18,713 nucleotides of DNA. Source: Candidatus Sulfopaludibacter sp. SbA3 (lineage in GTDB: Bacteria > Acidobacteriota > Terriglobia > Bryobacterales > Bryobacteraceae). Positions 14,908 to 18,713 of the stretch are shown here, piece after piece (positions within the stretch are counted from its first letter, which is position 1; the number at the start of each line of letters is the position of its first letter). Made by a program: the position numbers and the translations under genes. Under the pieces are notes generated by a model, which saw only the letters and a program-made list of their open reading frames with translations, was not told the origin of the DNA and did not search any database. The stretch lies in contig CAMDKT010000033.1 of NCBI GenBank assembly GCA_945900935.1, positions 1-18,713 on the forward strand. The letters run 5' to 3'.

Positions 14908-15084
14908 CTGTGGAAATGCCGGGTCTGTGGAAAGCGTGGAAAGCCAAAGGCAGGCTTCCCCCTCTTTCCACGAGCCCCTTGGAAATCTCGCCAAGAGCAG
15001 GCGGGAGTTCCACATTTCCACAGTTCCGGCGACGAGGGCGGATGGAAAAGTGAGAAAACCAAAAACGGGTTTCCCACTTTCCCA
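14908..15084. repeat. Cluster of TGGAAA/TTTCCA palindromes and long hairpins
   Basis: The segment is built from inverted TGGAAA/TTTCCA motifs. An 11-bp pair, CTGTGGAAATG at 14908-14918 and CATTTCCACAG at 15013-15023, is perfect. Inside it CGTGGAAAG at 14935-14943 pairs with CTTTCCACG at 14964-14972. To the right 15043-15060 pairs with 15067-15084 over 18 positions with three mismatches and a six-base loop. No open frame here looks coding. Such structure suggests a REP/MITE-like element or a structured transcript. Confidence 0.7.
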
Positions 15085-15153
15085 CCGCCCCGAACCATCT
15101 CTCAAAAAAACCGCCGCGGGAGGGCGCTTCGCGCCGCCCTAAGAGTTAAAAAG

Positions 15154-15212
15154 TAATTGTCGTTGGTAGGGCGAAATAATTGTCGTCGAGGAGGAGAAAT
15201 AGTTGACGCTGG
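15154..15212 (+). repeat. Right array of TAATTGTCG repeats, period 23
   Basis: Three repeats start at 15154 (TAATTGTCGTTGG), 15177 (TAATTGTCGTCGA) and 15200 (TAGTTGACGCTGG), each exactly 23 bases after the last and each preceded by an A-rich run in the later copies. They are in inverted orientation to the left array at 14824-14855. Together the arrays bracket about 300 bases of palindromic, gene-free DNA. Confidence 0.75.
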
Positions 15213-15721
15213 ACATGCCCACGAGTTTGTTCACAAAGCGGGCGGCGGACTGGCCGTCCGGTGCCATGGCCCGAGTGAGACGAACCAAAGGCGAATCTGG
15301 ATCGGCTCACCCGCGGAAAGGCAAAATCTTGCCCGTGGGCAATACAAGACACGCCTTTGGCGCGGATAAAAATGTCTTGCCCAGCGGAAAATCCTGTTCT
15401 TGGTATGGGTCAGTTTTGGAGAGCACAAACGGATCAATTTTGGAGAGCGCCGAAGCTGGTTCTGAGCGGGCGCCGGGTGGACGCCCGGGTTGCCCTTCCC
15501 GCGTTTCTCGACGCGCTTCCTGCAAGCGAATCTGTTTGAGTACTAGGGTGTTGTTGCTATTGGTTGGGCCGCGTCGAGGGCCGCGTCGGCGGCATCCAAG
15601 AACAGTTAGAAAAACATGTACGCGGCGAGAACCTTAAGTTCCGAGCGCGACTGGTACCGTGAGTGGTTGTATTGTGGCATGGGAGGCTCGCCATGGGGGC
15701 CAGGGGGTTCCCTCAGAGCAG
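15213..15721. other. Gap without supported genes; mobile-element debris
   Basis: Frames at 15203-15637 and neighbours are arginine/serine-rich and match nothing I recognise. Besides the 24-bp-period repeat at 15410-15448 there is a TTGCCC/GGGCAA inverted repeat at 15329-15342 and a 13-bp-period direct repeat of GGCCGCGTCG near 15567-15590. The stretch reads as worn intergenic DNA left by mobile elements. Confidence 0.45.
15410..15448 (+). repeat. Direct repeat of TCARTTTTGGAGAGC, period 24 (IS21-like end)
   Basis: TCAGTTTTGGAGAGC at 15410-15424 and TCAATTTTGGAGAGC at 15434-15448 differ at one base and are 24 bases apart. Each is preceded by GG(G/A). Repeated GGGTCA-TTTTgg-GAGC modules at this spacing are typical of IS21-family (istA/istB) ends. 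No istA or istB is present, so it is probably a solitary end left by deletion. Confidence 0.55.
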
Positions 15722-16063
15722 TCAGCCCTTTTCAGCGAGCAGCGATTCGAGTTGTGCGATCAGCGCCGGAAGATCGGAGAGAATGGTGCTCCAAACGATC
15801 AGTGGGTTAATGTCGAAGTACGCATGGATGAGACGGTTCCGCATGCCAATCATGTCCCCCCAAGGTATTTCAGGGTGCGCCGATTGGAACTCCGGAGATA
15901 CTTTGCCCGCTGCCTCACCTACAATCTCGAGGGCCCTCTCCAAGGACCTGAGCAGCATCCGGTCGGCTGTTAAACTTTCCCGGCTCCTGCCCTTTGCGAA
16001 GGACAACGCATCGTGGGCAGCCTCGAGCATGTGCGCAAGGCGCACTTGGTCAGCGGGATTCAT
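15722..16063 (-). CDS. hepT: HepT-type RNase toxin (DUF86)
   Basis: A 113-residue all-helical HepT toxin. The family active-site motif Rx4HxY is intact as Arg75-NRLI-His80-A-Tyr82 within GMRNRLIHAYFDI. Helices before it (LRSLERALEIVGEAAGKVS, PEIPWGD) are also typical. HepT proteins are HEPN RNases; in studied pairs the partner MntA adds AMP to the motif Tyr and so silences the toxin. The ATG at 16063 lies inside the last 14 bases of mntA, so translation is coupled. This is the second gene of the pair. All key residues are present, so the module looks functional. Confidence 0.92.
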   Translation of the reverse strand: MNPADQVRLAHMLEAAHDALSFAKGRSRESLTADRMLLRSLERALEIVGEAAGKVSPEFQSAHPEIPWGDMIGMRNRLIHAYFDINPLIVWSTILSDLPALIAQLESLLAEKG

Positions 16064-16358
16064 ATTGCAGAAGTGCGGAACTTACCACTTCTTCACGGAA
16101 GTAGTGGCTCAGGTCTTCGGCGGTCCGAAGGTCGACCTTCCTACCCAATCGTTCCGAGAGTTCCCGTTCCATGCGAGCAACGCCAAACAGTCCGGGAATA
16201 TGATTCGGATCGAACTCGATCAGCACGTCAATATCACTTTCAGCACGAAAACGCGGCGTCAGGACCGAGCCGAAGAACGACAGTTTATGAATGTGGCTGC
16301 GGCGGCAGAACTCTGCGAGAAATTCGTCCGGCACCGCGATTGGCAGAGTAGAGATCAT
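16050..16358 (-). CDS. mntA: MntA-type minimal nucleotidyltransferase antitoxin
   Basis: A 102-residue minimal nucleotidyltransferase. The GSx10DxD motif is exact: Gly30-Ser31 in SFFGSVLTPRFRAESDID, then Asp42 and Asp44. A third carboxylate is Asp76 in GRKVDLRT. In the MntA-HepT system this enzyme AMPylates the toxin Tyr and acts as antitoxin. The ATG at 16358 has AGGAG eight bases upstream, a strong site. It overlaps the toxin gene by 14 bases. Immediately upstream, on the opposite strand, begins a haloperoxidase-like remnant whose first ATG overlaps this start codon. Confidence 0.92.
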   Translation of the reverse strand: MISTLPIAVPDEFLAEFCRRSHIHKLSFFGSVLTPRFRAESDIDVLIEFDPNHIPGLFGVARMERELSERLGRKVDLRTAEDLSHYFREEVVSSALLQYESR

Positions 16359-16800
16359 GAACCAGACTCCTGTTTCAATTCTGCCATGGGGAGCGTTGCC
16401 GCACGAAGAAATTAGCCTCTTTCACTCCGCTGGTATCGCGGCGGCGGGACAGACCCGAGCGAAGGCGCGCGCGGTGGCGGCTTTGAGTGCCGACGAGCGG
16501 CGGGACGCGGCGATGAAGGTCCGGCAGAGTTGCGCGTTCGCTCATTACAGCGAGCCTATCGGAACGAATGCCGCCAATGGAGACGAAACTGCACTCTCGC
16601 GGTCAATTGGCGCTTTCACGAAGAGCTTGCCAACGATGTAACTCGGCGAAGTGGAGTCGGGGACCTTCGAGACTCTCCTCCGCGCATTGCACTCCGGCAA
16701 ACCCGCCGATTTCGAAACTATTGCCGGGGGGTCTGGTAGACGGTTGGTAAATCCCCAAGCGGGCTGCGCCTTTTGCCTGGAAGGAGGCGATCCGCGCAGT
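16357..16800 (+). pseudogene. Remnant of a vanadium-haloperoxidase-like protein, N-terminal part, with in-frame stop
   Basis: One plus-strand frame interrupted by TAA at 16639-16641 reads ALSADERRDAAMKVRQSCAF, AANGDETALSRSIGAFTKSL, [stop], LGEVESGTFETLLRALHSGK, PADFETIAGG and RRLVNPQAGCAFCLEGGDP. The series NGDE..Y..RIGSY.KGLPHN.LGEV, L.AL.SG.P.DFE.I.LGG.R.LVNPQAGLAFDLEG is the N-terminal region of bacterial vanadium-dependent haloperoxidase/PAP2-like proteins as I recall it. The catalytic C-terminal part is gone: the match ends where the DUF5615 gene begins. The nonsense codon falls where the family has His-Asn before LGEV. The identification is from memory of the family pattern. Confidence 0.6.
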
Positions 16801-17131
16801 GAAATTCTTGCTCGACCACGACCTGCCGGACGACCTGAGCTACTTGATCGAACAACTGGGACACGACGTCCTGTTGCTTCGCAAGGCAATTCCTGCCGAG
16901 TCCTCCGACGCTGCTGTTCTTCAATTCGCCCACGACAACGGTTGTATTCTGTTGACCTGCAATCGGAACGATTTTCTTCGTTTAGCCATGACGAATCCGC
17001 ATCACGGCGTAGTTTGTCGTCGTTCGGCGCCGAACACGGGCAGAACATCAGCCTCGCCGATGATGGCCGTCTGCATGACGACGGTATCGTTTCTGTCGCG
17101 AATCGGCGTGACTGGTAATGGGTCCGCGTGA
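16799..17131 (+). pseudogene. DUF5615 PIN-like toxin, C-terminus lost
   Basis: From the GTG at 16799 the frame reads VKFLLDHDLPDDLSYLIEQL, GHDVLLLRKAIPAESSDAAV, LQFAHDNGCILLTCNRNDFL and TNPHHGVV, the N-terminal 70 residues or so of the DUF5615 family (PIN-like nuclease toxins; LLDHD..... acidic start, CILLTxNxxDF core). After PHHGVV, near 17013, the expected IRR.....-type tail is replaced by sequence that is simply antisense to the PIN gene on the other strand, and the frame closes at 17131. GGAGG lies 11 bases upstream inside the haloperoxidase remnant. No DUF433 antitoxin, its usual partner, is found upstream. Probably inactive. Confidence 0.7.
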
Positions 17132-17368
17132 ACGAGCTCAGCAGCGTCGCGCAAGAATCCGATGTAATCGTAGATGCGGTTTTCTGAAAGCCCGTGGAGG
17201 GCAACCATGCGCGGATACCGCAGAACCCTGGCCAGTTCAAAAAGCATTTCCGATGAGATGAGCAATACGTGATCAGACTCGATGATCCCCAAGAGTAAAT
17301 CGCGAGCCAGGCCTGTCGCGTTTTCGTGCGCCCGAATCAGTATTGCCGTGTCGAGGAAGGATTCTCAC
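17002..17368 (-). pseudogene. PIN-domain (VapC-like, COG1569 type) toxin, frameshifted at codon 5 and truncated
   Basis: The minus strand reads TAILIRAHENATGLARDLLL, IESDHVLLISSEMLFELARV, LRYPRMVALHGLSENRIYDY, PIRDRNDTVVMQTAIIGEAD and VL, a PIN toxin of the COG1569 type. A GTG at 17368, overlapping the antitoxin stop as GTGA, begins V-R-I-L; then one extra base at 17355/17356 (C on the minus strand) shifts the frame. Removing it gives VRILLDTAILIRAHE, a normal family start with the first catalytic Asp. The remaining open frame (17292 down, TTG) lacks that Asp. At the other end homology stops after GEADVL near 17042, so the last conserved acidic residue is missing too. The gene is doubly broken. 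Confidence 0.78.
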
Positions 17369-17637
17369 GGATGGGGACGATAGCCGGGGCGGACGCTCCT
17401 CATGGCTTCCGTCAGGATGTCTTCTGCTTCTGCCTCCGAAACAGGTTTGCGGGCGGCGTCCACCTCAGCAAAATACTTCCTTAGGTCGTTCGCAATTTCC
17501 AGCTTCCGCTCGTGCGTAACCGTGGCGGCTTCGAAGGTACGAACGCTCACCGCTTCGCCGTCTTGAACAGGGCGTCCCAAAAGCGTTTCCAGTGCCACCT
17601 TCTGGTCAGGCGACAGATCGCTAGCGTTGCAGATCAT
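17365..17637 (-). CDS. Putative antitoxin of the PIN toxin
   Basis: A 90-residue acidic protein starting MICNASDLSPDQKVALETLL and continuing GRPVQDGEAVSVRTFEAATV, HERKLEIANDLRKYFAEVDA, with a tail EAEAEDILTEAMRSVRPGYR. The layout, a small ORF whose stop overlaps a PIN-toxin start as GTGA, and the E..EDI..EAMRSVRPGY tail match antitoxins that precede COG1569-type PIN toxins. The ATG at 17637 has only a weak upstream site. The frame is intact although its toxin partner is broken, which leaves it as a solitary antitoxin that could still bind DNA or a related toxin. Confidence 0.72.
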   Translation of the reverse strand: MICNASDLSPDQKVALETLLGRPVQDGEAVSVRTFEAATVTHERKLEIANDLRKYFAEVDAARKPVSEAEAEDILTEAMRSVRPGYRPHP

Positions 17638-17684
17638 GGTGTACGCAGTTACCTACGCTCCATTTTGTCACGGAAAGAATAGGG

Positions 17685-18212
17685 ATGAGTCCGGCGGACC
17701 TGCCCGTCGGGCCCGACAGGATGTGGACGCGATTGAAGGGCCGGCGCGTTCCCTTGAAGCCTCCGGAGGATATTTCCACGACGCCCGCATTATTGTTGGG
17801 GCCGCCAGGGGAGAGCCTTCCAGACCTTTGCGTCCGTGCGCGCGGGGCCCATTCGGCGTGGATCGTCGAGACCGGAGCGGCGTTGGCGGCGTGTTCGAAC
17901 GCCGCCACCCGGCTGAGCTACGACAAGCTGCGCGCCTACCGGATGCGCCTGATGGCCGAGGTGCAAAAGATCGCGGAGAAGGGCGAGGTTCGGGGGCCCA
18001 GGCAGTTGGGGGGAAAACTGCGGACCCTGTCCCCGAAGGACGCCGAGTCGGCCGGCGTCCAGGCCATCCGCCGCGCCAAGCCGATATGCTGGGTTCTTAC
18101 GTTGATTTGGAAGTCTTCTACCAGTACATCTGGCAGGAGGCAGCGAAGTATGTCGAGTATCGGAGTAACACGGCGTACTTGTTCCTCGCCGAGGGGATGG
18201 ACGAGATGTTAG
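17685..18212 (+). CDS. Hypothetical protein, not recognised
   Basis: The frame encodes 175 residues. The first 130 or so look coding: third codon positions are strongly G/C and the sequence is balanced (SPADLPVGPDRMWTRLKGRR, SAWIVETGAALAACSNAATR, LSYDKLRAYRMRLMAEVQKI, AEKGEVRGPRQLGGKLRTL). A helical, basic stretch, YDKLRAYRMRLMAEVQKIAEKGE, is the most distinctive part. After about residue 132 (18083) it becomes Ser/Thr/Arg-rich while another frame turns coding-like, so the true 3' end may be a junction near there. I do not recognise the family and give no function. Antisense to it lies a Gly/Ser-rich frame (17621-17908) that looks like a shadow. Confidence 0.45.
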   Translation: MSPADLPVGPDRMWTRLKGRRVPLKPPEDISTTPALLLGPPGESLPDLCVRARGAHSAWIVETGAALAACSNAATRLSYDKLRAYRMRLMAEVQKIAEKGEVRGPRQLGGKLRTLSPKDAESAGVQAIRRAKPICWVLTLIWKSSTSTSGRRQRSMSSIGVTRRTCSSPRGWTRC

Positions 18213-18409
18213 TCATCGCGCCCCCGGACTTCCCTATTCCCAACGGAACGATGGACCTTCCGTGAGGCTTCAACTTGGCCGGTGGTTCGGTGACGCCGCA
18301 CGAACTGTCGAGACTTGCTGGAGAGAGCGTGCGCAGTAAACTGGAATCGGAATATCGCGCTACCACCGCCGAACGGTACAATGCGGATTACCAGAACACG
18401 AAGGAGTGA
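18083..18409 (+). pseudogene. Unrecognised coding-like frame with an in-frame stop
   Basis: From the ATG at 18083 the frame reads MLGSYVDLEVFYQYIWQEAA, KYVEYRSNTAYLFLAEGMDE, PPDFPIPNGTMDLP, meets a TGA at 18263-18265, and continues in the same frame as GFNLAGGSVTPHELSRLAGE, SVRSKLESEYRATTAERYNA and DYQNTKE to a TGA at 18407-18409. Both halves have natural composition, so this is either one gene with a nonsense codon or two short ORFs, the second starting at the GTG at 18290. The end carries AAGGAG, serving the next ORF. Family unknown. It lies directly upstream of the hsdM remnant and may have been its operon partner. Confidence 0.4.
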
Positions 18410-18410
18410 A

Positions 18411-18491
18411 ATGCTTGAACGGTGGCTTGCGTTGGACTTCCCCGATGTGCGGAGCACACAGTTCGTTTGCGCCAGTTGGAGTAGGAGCTAA
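18411..18491 (+). CDS. 26-residue ORF with strong ribosome binding site, upstream of hsdM
   Basis: MLERWLALDFPDVRSTQFVC followed by ASWSRS and TAA. AAGGAG at 18401-18406 lies four bases before the ATG, and the previous stop is just upstream, so translation would be coupled. Its own 3' end contains the AGGAG that serves hsdM. It may be a leader peptide of the hsdM operon or the stub of a deleted gene; no family is recognised. Confidence 0.35.
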   Translation: MLERWLALDFPDVRSTQFVCASWSRS

Positions 18492-18494
18492 CCC

Positions 18495-18689
18495 GTGCCG
18501 ATTAAGAAGTCCGGCCTCTACTCCTCCCTCTGGGCATCCTGCGATGAACTCCGCGGCGGCATGGATGCCCAATGCCGCTTACTTTGTGTAGCAGAGCGGT
18601 ATTTTGCTGAAGTTCAAATTATCTGCTGGACATTTTCGCCGCCGCTGGGTATAGTTTGTTGGATGGGTCCACCAGAACAATTAGTGTAA
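18495..18689 (+). pseudogene. hsdM: 5' fragment of hsdM (type I restriction-modification methyltransferase)
   Basis: The GTG at 18495, with AGGAG seven bases upstream, encodes MPIKKSGLYSSLWASCDELR followed by GGMDA. This is the start of HsdM N-terminal domains (IKKSELYSSLWxSCDELRGGMDASQYKDYVL). After Ala25, near 18569, the expected SQYKDYVLTLLF is replaced by unrelated sequence and the frame ends at 18689. The SAM-binding and NPPY motifs are therefore absent. The remaining tail has another open frame from 18611 to the window edge (YSLLDGSTRTISVSLEKIGL) that I cannot name. It is a relic of a type I R-M locus truncated early; whether the rest continues beyond the window cannot be seen. Confidence 0.7.
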
Positions 18690-18713
18690 GCCTTGAGAAG
18701 ATCGGTCTCGACG

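Noticed and set aside
15121..15140. GC-rich hairpin GGCGC-TTC-GCGCC as a rho-independent terminator
   Set aside because: On plus it is not followed by a T run; on minus a T7 run (15104-15110 region) follows only after an extra GC stretch, and no gene ends there.
14820..15215. The TAATTGTCG arrays as a CRISPR
   Set aside because: The repeats are about 9-13 bases at 23-base period, only two or three copies, in inverted orientation, with no cas gene; spacers would be too short.
15203..15637. 144-residue plus-strand frame in the repeat-rich gap
   Set aside because: Ser/Arg-rich with no family match; it overlaps the IS-end-like repeats.
16545..17240. 231-residue minus-strand frame
   Set aside because: Covers the haloperoxidase remnant, the DUF5615 gene and part of the PIN gene as a shadow; Arg/Ser-rich and without domain.

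Overview
The window looks like a piece of a GC-rich Acidobacteriota genome, probably of the Bryobacterales/Solibacter type. This is inferred from gene content: a 1070-residue TonB-dependent receptor with an N-terminal carboxypeptidase-regulatory-like domain, a remnant of a second such domain, a seven-haem secreted cytochrome next to a TPR protein, a Tat-exported sugar isomerase-like protein, and many toxin-antitoxin modules. No rRNA, tRNA or CRISPR array was seen.

Layout. 1-3162 is core metabolism: the 5' end of dtd (minus strand, cut by the window edge), a divergent glucuronokinase-like GHMP kinase, then purM-purN overlapping by four bases (purine steps 5 and 3). 3152-4482 is a hybrid sensor kinase broken by frameshifts, convergent with purN. 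4671-4984 is a frameshifted IS4-type transposase scrap. 4997-6028 is a Tat-signal TIM-barrel isomerase-like protein.

6083-9600 is an accessory strip: an intact YefM-YoeB module with a TGTACA-type operator, repeats, a coiled-coil protein of unknown function, a decayed CnaB domain, an orphan antitoxin, a decayed unknown gene, an intact Phd-RelE/ParE module, and a tiny signal-peptide ORF. 9696-14765 is an envelope block: multihaem cytochrome (minus), TPR protein (plus, divergent) and the large TonB-dependent receptor (minus), whose stop codon abuts that of the TPR gene.

14766-15721 carries no convincing gene. It holds iterated 23-bp TAATTGTCG repeats in inverted orientation around a cluster of TGGAAA/TTTCCA palindromes, and a further 24-bp-period repeat; these look like ends of mobile elements without a transposase. 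15722-17637 is a second defence/toxin strip: intact HepT-MntA, a vanadium-haloperoxidase-like remnant with an in-frame stop, and two PIN-type toxin genes (DUF5615 on plus, COG1569-like on minus) that face each other and have both lost their C-termini at a common junction near 17013-17042. The minus-strand PIN gene also has what looks like a one-base insertion in its fifth codon, while its antitoxin is intact. 17685-18713 holds unrecognised ORFs and the first 25 codons or so of hsdM (type I restriction-modification), cut off after a well-preserved start and ribosome binding site.

Taken together, the left third is ordinary housekeeping and the rest is a worn island where small defence and addiction modules, IS ends and gene fragments have accumulated around one envelope uptake/electron-transfer locus.
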